Part shown: one piece after another, positions 8,246 through 17,520 of the stretch | How positions within the stretch are numbered: position 1 is the first letter of the stretch | How the letters are laid out: the number at the start of each line of letters is the position of its first letter | Assembly (NCBI RefSeq): GCF_002831565.1 | Contig: NZ_CP025096.1 | Coordinates: forward strand, 8,428,468-8,492,467 | DNA from: Spirosoma pollinicola | GTDB taxonomy: Bacteria > Bacteroidota > Bacteroidia > Cytophagales > Spirosomataceae | DNA: 64,000 nt | Direction: 5' to 3' | Translations under genes and position numbers: made by a program | Notes under the pieces: model-generated | What the model saw: the letters and a program-made list of their open reading frames with translations, nothing else | The model's database searches: none | What the model was told of the DNA's origin: nothing

Positions 8246-8558
8246 ACGTAGTAGGCAGTCAGATAGTCTGTTTAGGTTAGTCAGTTTTTCGCTAGACAAC
8301 CTAGCATGAACCACGGATGGGGTCTTTAGTTTAGAACTGGACTTGCTACCTTTTTTTAGGCAGCTGTTTCTTACTGTAGTGTCCAGTTTAAAGTAGCAGA
8401 TTCATACTTATTCACCTGAATTCTTGGGTGAAGACTCAGCCTACCATACCCGCCTACATCGTCTATTCAATAATTCCTGAATAAGATGGACCTCAGGCAG
8501 CAGACTATACTCAGATAAAACGGTCGTGACTCGCTGGCGGGTTTGCTTATCATGGCTG
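8246..8558. other. intergenic region
   Basis: About 310 bp with no gene I can support. A short leftward open stretch (about 8430-8560, including LLPEVHLIQELLNRR) lacks a start codon. Confidence 0.4.
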
Positions 8559-8750
8559 TTAATCCGACTTAGCCGGGGTGATTAGAATGGGCTCCGCAAT
8601 CCGCAAGTGAGGATACTTTTGCTGGCATAGCTCTCGAAATAAAGCTTCTTTTTGATCAACCGAATCGACCCCAAAAAGTATCCTGGCTACTTCGGCCGAA
8701 ACGATACCCTGACCATCGACGAGTTGGGCTTTAAACAGAAGCGTAACCAT
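8559..8750 (-). CDS. small hypothetical protein
   Basis: The 63-aa protein begins MVTLLFKAQLVDGQGIVSAE and has a balanced composition, alternating hydrophobic and charged residues and no membrane segment. It lies leftward, in the same direction as the cold-shock gene. I recognise no family; composition makes it a plausible real gene. Confidence 0.45.
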   Translation of the reverse strand: MVTLLFKAQLVDGQGIVSAEVARILFGVDSVDQKEALFRELCQQKYPHLRIAEPILITPAKSD

Positions 8751-8892
8751 AAATGAGGTATCCGGTACGAGTAAGCAGCCTATTGCATTAAGGTTTCATT
8801 TTGATTTTCTCTATCGTGACAGGCTTTAGCCCAAACCTGTTTAGGAATAAAAACCTGTTTAGGAATAACAGGAGCCCGGATCCGGTAAACTA

Positions 8893-8919
8893 AAAAACAG
8901 GCAGAAGTAGCCTGTTTTT
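8893..8919 (-). terminator. Rho-independent terminator of the cold shock gene
   Basis: AAAAACAGGC (8893-8902) and GCCTGTTTTT (8910-8919) form a 10-bp stem with a 7-nt loop. In the leftward direction it ends in a T-run, about 27 bp past the stop of the cold shock gene. Confidence 0.8.
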
Positions 8920-8946
8920 GTCCCGTCAATGAACGCCTGATTTGGT

Positions 8947-9138
8947 CTAAGCCAGTTCAACGTTGACCGCGTTTAAGCCTTTTTTGCCCCGCTCAACGGT
9001 GAATTTGACTTTGTCGTTCTCCCGCAGTTGATCGATCAGTCCTGAAGCGTGGACAAAAATGTCTTCGCCCCCATCATCGGGTTTAATGAAGCCAAAGCCC
9101 TTACTGTCATTGAAAAATTTTACCGTTCCTGTTGCCAT
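8947..9138 (-). CDS. cold shock protein (CspA family)
   Basis: The 63-aa protein starts MATGTVKFFNDSKGFGFIKP and has both nucleic-acid-binding motifs, KGFGFI (RNP1) and DIFVHAS (RNP2). It is a small OB-fold RNA/DNA chaperone that melts mRNA structure. A longer in-frame start at 9219 would add 27 residues not found in the family, so I chose 9138. That stretch is more likely a long 5' leader, usual for csp mRNAs. A strong terminator follows at 8893-8919. Confidence 0.95.
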   Translation of the reverse strand: MATGTVKFFNDSKGFGFIKPDDGGEDIFVHASGLIDQLRENDKVKFTVERGKKGLNAVNVELA

Positions 9139-9383
9139 TACTGAATAAACGTTAGTTTCAGGAGCAAGAACGGAAGAAGACATTAAACCGCCAAATCGAG
9201 CTAGGGGCTTGAAAACCAATTGGTCAAATCGTATTTAATGAATAGGCATAGGTCAAGACTAATCATACTACCCGTCGTAACTAAATGTGTAGCTTCCAGG
9301 AAATTGGGCAATCTATGCTTTCTGTACTTACGTAGATACTGACTCCATGGAGAATCGCTTCAGGATAATCTGACCCTATTAAG

Positions 9384-10943
9384 ATGACTAACGCCTATTC
9401 CTTGCGTATGCCAGCTCTCCTGCTGTCAGGCCTGATGGTTGTAGCAACAGCTGGCTGCCAGAGTGAAAGCTCAACCAAGACTACCGCCCAAACCACTACC
9501 GACTCGGTGGGTGCTGGCCGCATTGAAGCGGGCCGGGAGATATACCGCAATGAAACATTTGGCGACGAGGGCTTCTGGACCGATGCGGTGCGCATGCCCC
9601 AGGGCATGAAGGCCGCCAAGCTTACGGTGCTCGACGCGCTGAAAGCCGGTGTCAGTTTCGATGTAGACGCCCTGCCCACCGACCTGAAAGCGGCCTTCAT
9701 GAGTGAGCTTAAGACCGACCACTCGCCCGCCAAAGCGCCCAAGCTCAATGACCCCGCCACGCTCGACGCGTTGCTACAAAACAACGCCGTTATCGGTATG
9801 GTACCCAAAGGGGGCAAAGTGGGCGTGACTTGTGCGCTCTGCCATGCCATCACCGACAAGTCGATGTTTGAGCTACCGGGCAAGGGCAGCATTGGCAAGC
9901 GGATCGACGGCCCCACCCCGCACGGGCTCAACGTAGGCAAGCTGCTGGCCACCGCTGCCAACTCCCGCGCGCTCTTTCCTACCCTACAGTTGCAGCAGCC
10001 CGATGGAACGACCATTGGCCGTGCGCCGAAGGGCCTAACGGCTAACTCCTCCGAAGCGGACGTTGACGCCTACTTGAGCAACCCGAAGTACTACCCAATT
10101 GGTACATTTGATGATTCGCCTGACGGCAATGGCAACTCCATTCACATCACGCCCTTTTTTCGGCAGGATTTGGCCGCACCCTTCGGCTCATCGGGCCAGA
10201 ATGACAAGCTAAATGATTTTAACAACACGGTCTACACCGCCTTATTTGACCAGAGTAACCTGCTCTCGCCCGGCGGCAAAGAGTTCATTCACCTGTTAGG
10301 TGCAGCCAGCGGTGACTCAATGGTGGCCGGTTATGCTAGGGTATTGACCGCTACTGGCGTTACGGGCTACCCCTATGTAACGGCTCCCGAGAAGGGCAAG
10401 CCCGGCGACCCGCCTACCCCCACCGGTAAGCGCGTGGACGAGCAGAAGCTGCGCGATCTGGAAGCCTACGTCCGCAGTCTGCAAGCGCCCAAGGGGGTTG
10501 TCACCAATGCCACCCAAGTGGCGAGTGGCCGCGCGCTGTTTGTGGCTCAAAATTGCACGTCTTGCCACAATACCAATCAGGGTGTGCCGGTCTCCACCAA
10601 GCTCATTCCCATGAAAACCATCTGGCCCGGCTACGCGCCTAAAGTGCTGGCCCAGCGACAGGCTCCCCTCTCGCCCATTCAGAACGCCCCTGGTACGTTC
10701 GACGATAAGATGGTGGTAGTGGACGCTAGTCCGGGTGGTGGCATTCGTGGCAACGCCCTTCCTTTGCTATTGGATCTGGCTCGTAAGCCCGTGTTTCTGC
10801 ACGATGATTCGGTGAGTAGCCTGGATGAGTTGTTCAATCCGAAGCGGGGCAAAATGGCTCCTCACCCCTTCTATGTCGTTAGACCTGCTCAGCGAAGCGA
10901 GTTGGTGGCTTACCTAAAGAGTTTGGACACGGACAGTAAATAG
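9384..10943 (+). CDS. di-heme c-type cytochrome lipoprotein
   Basis: The 519-aa protein starts with a lipoprotein signal (VVATAGC, lipid Cys at about 25). It has two CxxCH heme-binding motifs: CALCH near residue 150 and CTSCH near 391. The C-terminus has VFLHDDSVSSLDELF and HPFYV, resembling cytochrome-c-peroxidase/RoxA-like di-heme proteins. It probably acts in periplasmic electron transfer or oxidation, anchored in a membrane. The spacing of the motifs is wider than in classical di-heme peroxidases. It stands alone and ends before the strong terminator at 11077-11130. Confidence 0.85.
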   Translation: MTNAYSLRMPALLLSGLMVVATAGCQSESSTKTTAQTTTDSVGAGRIEAGREIYRNETFGDEGFWTDAVRMPQGMKAAKLTVLDALKAGVSFDVDALPTDLKAAFMSELKTDHSPAKAPKLNDPATLDALLQNNAVIGMVPKGGKVGVTCALCHAITDKSMFELPGKGSIGKRIDGPTPHGLNVGKLLATAANSRALFPTLQLQQPDGTTIGRAPKGLTANSSEADVDAYLSNPKYYPIGTFDDSPDGNGNSIHITPFFRQDLAAPFGSSGQNDKLNDFNNTVYTALFDQSNLLSPGGKEFIHLLGAASGDSMVAGYARVLTATGVTGYPYVTAPEKGKPGDPPTPTGKRVDEQKLRDLEAYVRSLQAPKGVVTNATQVASGRALFVAQNCTSCHNTNQGVPVSTKLIPMKTIWPGYAPKVLAQRQAPLSPIQNAPGTFDDKMVVVDASPGGGIRGNALPLLLDLARKPVFLHDDSVSSLDELFNPKRGKMAPHPFYVVRPAQRSELVAYLKSLDTDSK

Positions 10944-11076
10944 ATAGGTTGGGGTTTCATGGCCATTTTGCTCCAGTTCACCCCTAGAATGCCTTGACTT
11001 GATGGCTGTATGCGGTTTTTTGTTTTACGTGGCTGAGCGCATTCCTGTAAACGCACGTAGTGGCTCGGTTAAGCGT

Positions 11077-11130
11077 TAAAAAGTACACTGCCTGGCTACG
11101 CTGATCGATAGCCAGGCAGTGTACTTTTTA
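11077..11130. terminator. perfect 22-bp hairpin, probably bidirectional terminator
   Basis: Arms 11077-11098 and 11109-11130 are perfectly complementary (TAAAAAGTACACTGCC against GGCAGTGTACTTTTTA at the outer ends) with a 10-nt loop. It has an A-run on one side and a T-run on the other. It separates the cytochrome gene from the amidohydrolase gene. Confidence 0.85.
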
Positions 11131-11252
11131 GCGAGTTGTTGTAGAACTCAGATGATGTAGGGGAGTGGCCGACTGGCGGCTCGTTGGTCACGGCGGTCAA
11201 CTGAAAGCCGACAGGGCCAGCTATAGTACGGCAATCAGTCAAGATACGACCC

Positions 11253-12695
11253 ATGAAAACTAGTTTCTTCTCTATTTTCGTTCTGGTAGCCATTTTTGGG
11301 GTCGTTAAGCCTCGGCTACCCGTTCGATCCCCTACGGCTTATTCATCCCAACAAGCCTCTCAGCCAGCCTATTTCGTGATTAAAAATGTGAATGTCATTC
11401 CCATGACCTCGCCGGGTGCGGTTATCATTCAGGCTAGCGTCGTCATCCGAAACGGCTACATTGAATCCCTGAACGGAGCGGTCACGCCAGAAGCGGTGCT
11501 CATTGATGGAAACGGAAAATGGCTCATTCCCGGACTCATCGATATGCACGTTCATACCCCGACCGATTTTTCTCTTGGGCCGCTAGTGCCCACCCAGCCG
11601 CCGGACGTAACCTTTAACACCCAGGATATCATGACGCCTTTCATCGCCAACGGGGTGACCACGATCGTAAATCTGAATGCCAACATGGACTCCTTTTCGC
11701 AACGAAAGGAAATACAAAAGGGCCAGGTGACCGGCCCTCGCATCGCGTTGGCCGCCCTGATTAATGGTGGCCAGGGCGCTGGCCGACGAGCCAATACCGC
11801 CCAGGCAGGTCGTCAGGCAGTTCGGGATGCCAAAGCGGAAGGCTACGAATTGATAAAGCTCTATTCACAACTCAATATCGAAACGTATGTAGCCATTATT
11901 GATGAAGCCAATAAACTCGGCTTAAAGACCGTCGGCCATATTCCGGATGCGTTTGGGGGAAAATTGAGGCAAGCCTTTGTCCCCCATTTCGGGATGGTCG
12001 CCCATGCGGAGGAATTTTCTAAACAGGCTAACGAGTTCAGTGATCAGGAAGCGAGGCGTTTTGCCCGGCTGGCCAAAGAAAACGGCACCTGGTTATCGCC
12101 TACCTTGACGGCCATGGTTCGGATCGCTGAGCAGGCCCGTTCGCTGGACAATCTCAAACGCTTACCCGAGCTGGCCTATATACATCCGCTGCTACAGAGT
12201 AAATGGCTGACGGCCAATAACTACAACCAGAACACGAGCCCGGAACGGGTGGCTTATTTTGACAAACTGGTTCGATTTCATGGTCAATTAGTACGGGCCT
12301 TTAAACAGGCCGGTGTGCCGATGGTGGCCGGAACGGACACCGGGGTTTCGGGCGTTGTGGGTGGCTTTTCTTTACAGGATGAATTGGCCCTTTTGCAACA
12401 AGCCGGATTAACTCCTGAAGAAGTGCTGCTATCCGCCACCCGGTTGCCCGCCACTTGGCTGGGGATCAACGCCCAAGTGGGCACCATCGAAGCCGGGAAA
12501 TGGGCAGACCTGGTTTTGTTGGAGGCCAATCCGCTTGACGATATAAAAAATACCCGAACCATTACGGGTGTTTTTGTCAACGGCCACTGGCTAGCGAAGG
12601 CTCAATTAAGGGCTATGCTGGCTGAGCTGGCTAACCGGAATAGGGCCTCAACCGATCAATTTGATTGGAGGAAAATAATGGGCAATATAAAATGA
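11253..12695 (+). CDS. amidohydrolase (imidazolonepropionase-like), exported
   Basis: The 480-aa protein has an N-terminal hydrophobic signal. The metal-binding motif DMHVHT (about residue 98) follows, then ELIKLYS with the likely bridging Lys, two further His (VGHIPD, VAHAEE) and the Asp motif VAGTDTGVSG. These are the ligands of the amidohydrolase TIM-barrel superfamily, which hydrolyses C-N or related bonds in cyclic amides, dipeptides or similar substrates. The C-terminal GTIEAGKWADLVLL segment is also typical. Substrate is not predictable. Confidence 0.9.
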   Translation: MKTSFFSIFVLVAIFGVVKPRLPVRSPTAYSSQQASQPAYFVIKNVNVIPMTSPGAVIIQASVVIRNGYIESLNGAVTPEAVLIDGNGKWLIPGLIDMHVHTPTDFSLGPLVPTQPPDVTFNTQDIMTPFIANGVTTIVNLNANMDSFSQRKEIQKGQVTGPRIALAALINGGQGAGRRANTAQAGRQAVRDAKAEGYELIKLYSQLNIETYVAIIDEANKLGLKTVGHIPDAFGGKLRQAFVPHFGMVAHAEEFSKQANEFSDQEARRFARLAKENGTWLSPTLTAMVRIAEQARSLDNLKRLPELAYIHPLLQSKWLTANNYNQNTSPERVAYFDKLVRFHGQLVRAFKQAGVPMVAGTDTGVSGVVGGFSLQDELALLQQAGLTPEEVLLSATRLPATWLGINAQVGTIEAGKWADLVLLEANPLDDIKNTRTITGVFVNGHWLAKAQLRAMLAELANRNRASTDQFDWRKIMGNIK

Positions 12696-13292
12696 GCCGC
12701 CTTGGTGCGGCCCCTAACCGAGGCTTAGACGAACTGAACAGCGTCGGTTGTTCATCCATAGAGCCACACTGGGTAAGTTGTTACCCAATTTCAGACCTTC
12801 AAATAGTATTTTGCCGGTATACCGGCTAGTAGCAAGGCCTTACTCTCCCTTTTCAATACATTGTACTTTTCAACGAAAGCGTTCACGAAATCTAACTATT
12901 TCGTGAACGCTATTGGGTAATGACCAGGGTCCTTTAGTAAGCTAAGGATCGTTCATTTGGCCAAGTAATAAATTGGACGAAATGAGTCTTATCCAAGGTG
13001 AGCTGATTGACTATTCATACTTGCCCAGTGTTTATCACAATCTCTACTTCATGTTTGCTGAAGGTAATTCCTAGCCTTCGGGTCACTCACGGCAGCGACC
13101 GACTAATAAATTTTTATGTTACTATATACTAATAACGTAAATAAAAACTATCTTTATATTATCAATATATTAAAAACGTATCCTATTTAGTCTAACTAGC
13201 CCGGTATCTTATATTTCTTTTCTAGGGCTAATAATTGCTATTTATCAAATCAATACCTGTTCAACTTACTCAGTCTGCTCTCAATCCTGACC
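12696..13292. other. intergenic region with 14-bp hairpin
   Basis: About 600 bp without a gene. A perfect hairpin (AGCGTTCACGAAAT at 12878-12891, ATTTCGTGAACGCT at 12898-12911, 6-nt loop) may end the amidohydrolase transcript. The stretch 13110-13200 is very AT-rich and probably holds the promoter of the next gene. Confidence 0.5.
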
Positions 13293-13697
13293 ATGCACTC
13301 GGCTACTGATCCCTCTTCTTTTCTGAGTGAAACTTCCCCCACCGCCCTCCTGCCCATCCACAGTCAAGAGGATTTTGGTCGTTTCTATGATCACTACGCC
13401 CCCCCGATTTATGGGCACTTGCTCCGCCAAACTACCGACGCTTCCTTAGCCGCCTCTATTCTGGCGGAGGTTTTTCGGACTATATGGGTCGAGCGAAACA
13501 CCTTTAACGAGCATCAGGCCCGCTCCATCAAACAACATCCGATAAGTTGGTTACTAAGCATTGCTCATCAAAACGAAAGCCTAATCCAAACCCTAGAGGC
13601 CAATGGGCACAGACTAGTTGGACAACTAAAATCAAGTAAGCTAGAAAGCCTTGCTAGTACAGCTGACTGGCAACGTATCAAGTCAGCTCATCGGTAA
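13293..13697 (+). CDS. ECF sigma factor-like protein lacking region 4
   Basis: The 134-aa protein has a sigma region 2 signature: FGRFYDHYAPPIYGHLLRQT, then a DASLAASILAEVFRTIWVER helix that resembles the core-polymerase-binding and -10-recognition part. It stops after about 30 further residues, without the DNA-binding region 4 HTH. It is half the usual length of an ECF sigma factor. It could be a truncated pseudogene or a region-2-only regulator. Confidence 0.6.
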   Translation: MHSATDPSSFLSETSPTALLPIHSQEDFGRFYDHYAPPIYGHLLRQTTDASLAASILAEVFRTIWVERNTFNEHQARSIKQHPISWLLSIAHQNESLIQTLEANGHRLVGQLKSSKLESLASTADWQRIKSAHR

Positions 13698-15375
13698 TAA
13701 ATATTGAAGCCAGTTTCCTACAAGTTCTAACCCATCCAGTATAATCCTTAGTAAGTATGGCTATTGTAGCGCCTGTTTATTGCCTGCAGGAACTAGTTTA
13801 TCACAGCAACAGCGAGTGTCATCACGCCCGCCATATCCCCCCAGTTAGTCAACGAATGGGAACGGGGGGCAAAGTGGAATGTTTATGCTGTCGCCAGTTA
13901 AACAAAGCTTTGCTTCGAGGGGCTCGTAAGAAGCACTTTGTTTTATACGTGCCCGCTTAACGGTAAGCTAGGATGATGTTCATCCTTAAAGTATAGCCGA
14001 ATGACAAGCACGCTCATAGGGGCGGTCCAAAAAGAGTGGGCTGTATGGGAAGCGATTAATAATCGACTTAGTGGGAATCTAAATTAGTAAAAGAAACATC
14101 AGCTTTATCAACCCTACCCAGCCAAGAATTCCAGTCGATAGCCAGCTTTAAGCGAAACAACTATCGATCCTATCGAATGTGTCAGCAAGTATACATCATC
14201 CCTTTACAAGATGAGTCAACACCTTGATTGTTCAGTCAAACCGCTTCAGGATTTGAGTGCCGCTGCTCCTATTTCTACTGCTTTAGTCAGTCGACTACGG
14301 GTAATCCGTACTAGGTTGACTATGCTGTTGTGAAGGCGCTACTGTGATCCAATGAACGAATGGGCTTTGGCTGTTGATGTCTCGCCGTTGGATGAAAGCT
14401 GACTCGGTTAGATCGCTTCTGGGGTAAATTTTTAGTAGGTATGAACTTGACGGTTAAACGCTTTACTTTATTGTCAATATGCCATTCCAACAACCATCCA
14501 AACTCGCTTGGCTCTTGTCCTGCTGGGCAGCCTTGCGCTTTCTCATTCTGATTGCTCTCCTGCGAGTAAGAGAGGACCATTGACAGTACGCCGAGACGGA
14601 TGAAACAGCGCAGCCAGTAGCGTGGAGATGGTAGGGCCTTTGACCAGCGGTCCTGCTCCGGCCCAGTCCGACCTACGTCAGCATTCCGATGGCGGAACCG
14701 GCCGCCGTTAATTTCGTAGTAAACTGGTGCTGAGCCACTTTTGGTGAAACCAAGTTCCAGCCCCTTTTGCTTCAGCTCGTTTTCTTTTCAGGCTTTCTTT
14801 GATAAGGTTGAAACTTCACTCAGAATTCTGATTTACTCATCCTATTGTGGAACCGGCCTCGCATGAACATTCCATTATCATCAGAAATGGTTCAGAATCA
14901 ATGCCGCCGATATTTTGTGGTTACTGGTGCCAAAACTGCCAAACTGAGTACCATAAGTTCTTACCAATGATTCGTTCATCCTCCTGGTCTCAAGATTCAC
15001 TCGGGTAGTGATTCCATCAGGGCAACCTGTTTGTTTCTGTCCGCAAACGTTCGTGTAAGATTTGTAACAAGAAAAAAAAGTCAAATGGGTTCTTCTTGTT
15101 GGCTGACTTATTCAAAGACAAGGTCAACCATTGATGACCTAGTTGATGGCCGCTTTGTCAGGCTTCGGACGGCGCTGACAATACCGGGCCAACCACTAAT
15201 TCCTAAGCCGTGAGGCCCTACCTACATAAGTTTAGCCGTTACGTGTTTGTGTCCAACTCTTTATATGTCTTACAGGCATCCGTATCAAATTTTATCAGCG
15301 GGTACCTTTATGTACTAGTACCGGATGGGATGCTCCCAAGGACAAATGTCAAAATCGCAGCCAAATACGGGGTCA
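13698..15375. other. region with no recognised gene, probably decayed DNA
   Basis: Nearly 1.7 kb lacks a convincing gene. Short frames exist: 13757-13960 rightward (67 aa, Cys-rich) and 14320-14580 leftward (86 aa). The latter's frame stays open back to about 14795, where a TGA precedes the stretch GLELGFTKSGSAPVYYEING. None matches a family I know. The pattern of open stretches broken by stops suggests old, eroded genes. Confidence 0.45.
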
Positions 15376-16374
15376 TTACCTCCCGTTATACTTTCTAACC
15401 AGTGCATAGCGCTGAAAATTGCCTGTTAACATTTGAATACTACCGGGGCTGATGCGGTCTAAAACAAGCAGTACCAAGAAAAGTAACAATACCGATAAAA
15501 AGGGCCCAAGCCAACAAGCTATTTTGTCATCCTTTGGCCATAATTGGCTTGTTAAGTAATTTACTGCCGGATGATACAGATAAAAAGCCAACGAATACCG
15601 CTGACCATAATAACTTAGCGGACTGGTAGGGATTAGGGGGAGCTGCAAAGCGACTAAAAACAGGCCGGCCGCAAACAACACGGTGCCGTCAACAAAATTG
15701 TAAGGCAAGCTGGCTGGCTCATTTCTGGATAAGAGCCAGGCTTCTCCTAGCTGTAGCCCGGCTCCCAGCGCGACCATCCCGTAAGCCGTCCACCTTGACA
15801 GGCGCGTCTCTAGGCCCAACTTAGCAATTAAAAAGCCGATGCATAGAAAAGGAATGGACAAAAGAGAGCGGGCATAAATAGGATGAGGCGATAGACCAAC
15901 CAGATAACTGTAGGGGTTTAGACCCAAGGTGAGCAGCAGGGCCCCTACCGCTAGAAGAGGTAAAAACCTCTCGCAGTCATTGACTAAAAAGAGCCAAAGT
16001 AGGCCATAGCCCATCAACAGAGAGGTCAGAAACCAAAGATGGAAGTAGGTGCCCACAAACAGGGTAAAATACGTGTTGAGCGAGTGGAGTGACCCATCGG
16101 TAATGCCTACAAAGAGGAGGTAAAAGAAATTAGCTACTAGGAGCAGGGTAACTAACGCTTTTAGGGTTTTGGCAAAAGCCTTCATCGATTGCTTATGAAA
16201 AGCTTGCTGAAAGTAGTAGCCGCTAACCATAAAGAAGAATAGGACTGTCCATCTTCCCAATAGCGTTAGGTAGGGCCCTTCATCGGTAAATCGACTGTGA
16301 TTGACCACCACCATTAAGGCGGCCAGGAGTCGAAACACGTCAATACCGGCATTGCGATCAGAACGAATTGGCAC
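15376..16374 (-). CDS. acyltransferase family 3 (OafA-like) membrane protein
   Basis: The 332-aa protein has about ten hydrophobic segments. Its N-terminus, RNAGIDVFRLLAALMVVVNH, contains the conserved Arg and His of acyltransferase 3 proteins, and FFMVSGYYF follows. The family transfers acyl groups to sugars of lipopolysaccharide, exopolysaccharide or secondary metabolites at the inner membrane. No glycan genes lie nearby, so the substrate is unknown. The length is normal for the family. The ATG is next to an AT-rich upstream region. Confidence 0.85.
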   Translation of the reverse strand: MPIRSDRNAGIDVFRLLAALMVVVNHSRFTDEGPYLTLLGRWTVLFFFMVSGYYFQQAFHKQSMKAFAKTLKALVTLLLVANFFYLLFVGITDGSLHSLNTYFTLFVGTYFHLWFLTSLLMGYGLLWLFLVNDCERFLPLLAVGALLLTLGLNPYSYLVGLSPHPIYARSLLSIPFLCIGFLIAKLGLETRLSRWTAYGMVALGAGLQLGEAWLLSRNEPASLPYNFVDGTVLFAAGLFLVALQLPLIPTSPLSYYGQRYSLAFYLYHPAVNYLTSQLWPKDDKIACWLGPFLSVLLLFLVLLVLDRISPGSIQMLTGNFQRYALVRKYNGR

Positions 16375-16721
16375 GATCGTATCTTTATCATTTTTACAAA
16401 TAAAATAAATATATTATTTGTAAAAATACAAATACGAATACTAAAGGAGTATTACCCTAAAAAGGTCTTTCTAAGAACGGGCTTCTACTGGCTAAACTGA
16501 AGCGTCCACTAAAGCAGACTTTATTGACCAATGGTTTTTCGATTTGACCAATGGGAGTACTACCCCAGGGTTGAACAGACCGACTGTCTATTTCAAAAAA
16601 ACACCAGGATGGATGGATAGACTAACCGGTTGCCCTAAAACCACTCACGAATGACCCAAAAGCTTGACGCTGTATGCTACCAATCAAGTACTTTAGCTAA
16701 AAAAATGTGTACCTAACTTTT
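16375..16721. other. intergenic region, AT-rich
   Basis: About 350 bp between the leftward acyltransferase and the rightward GNAT pseudogene. The first 70 bp are very AT-rich with repeated TATTTGTA-like words, probably promoter DNA. No gene seen. Confidence 0.4.
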
Positions 16722-17126
16722 ATGACCCTAACTTTCCCGATCAATAGGTTACCCGCCCTAAAAGCGATTATCGACTTATTCGACCATTCGAGCTATCATC
16801 CTACGAGAAAGAACGGGGATAGGGATCGATTGAAACAAATGCATGACCGGGCCAACTTGCTGGTGACGGCTTAGGAACACACGAAGCTGGTGGGTATAGC
16901 TCGCTCCTTAACGGACTTTTGTTATTGTTGCTACTTGTCAGATCTGGTCGTCCGAGATGATTACAAAGAGCAAGGTATTGGAAGAGAATTAGTCAGACTA
17001 ACCAAATATCATGCGGGTGAGGGGTGCAAGCTAATTCTGCCCTCTTCCCCGGAAGCCGTTGGTTTTTATACCAAAACAGGCATGGAGCCAATTACCACGG
17101 CCTTCATCATTCGTCGATCTAAATAA
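16722..17126 (+). pseudogene. GNAT-family N-acetyltransferase with in-frame amber stop
   Basis: Reading from the ATG at 16722 gives 134 codons of continuous GNAT homology, with a TAG at 16872-16874 (codon 51). The N-terminal part ends MHDRANLLVTA and the C-terminal part continues EHTKLVGIARSLTDF. The stop sits where family members have Trp, so a TGG to TAG change is likely. The acetyl-CoA loop is kept (DYKEQGIGRELV). The downstream frame can start near 16890 but would lack the N-terminal fold. Confidence 0.75.
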
Positions 17127-17520
17127 GGTTACTACTTGTGCATCAAGAAAGACAAGCCAGGCCACTAGAACATCGATCCCGACGGCGGCGTACACGGTTA
17201 ACTAAATTTGTACCTCTTTTACCTAATAAGTGGCCATTAAAAGAACCTTTTCGTAAACGCTTTTGAGCAGCAAAGGAACGTGACAAACTGTATCACCTTG
17301 CTACAAATGACGTTCATTTGTCCAAGGGTTATTCTGGACGATTTTGTGGACATATACGAGATGTAAGTAAATGGCTAGTTTATAATCATTTACGCGTCCA
17401 ATAAATTCGAAGAACTGACCATTTAACTGGACGAAAACTCTATGACTCGTTCTAAATTGTGTTGACCATCTGTTAGTTACCCAGCTTTTTATCGCTGCTG
17501 GAATACCTGTCATCATACAA
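17127..17520. other. intergenic region
   Basis: About 390 bp after the GNAT pseudogene and after the leftward CHASE2-like gene. I see no convincing gene or terminator. Confidence 0.4.

Noticed and set aside
14320..14580. Leftward 86-codon frame with longer open upstream stretch
   Set aside because: No family resemblance, no start for the longer version and stops just upstream; treated as decayed DNA.
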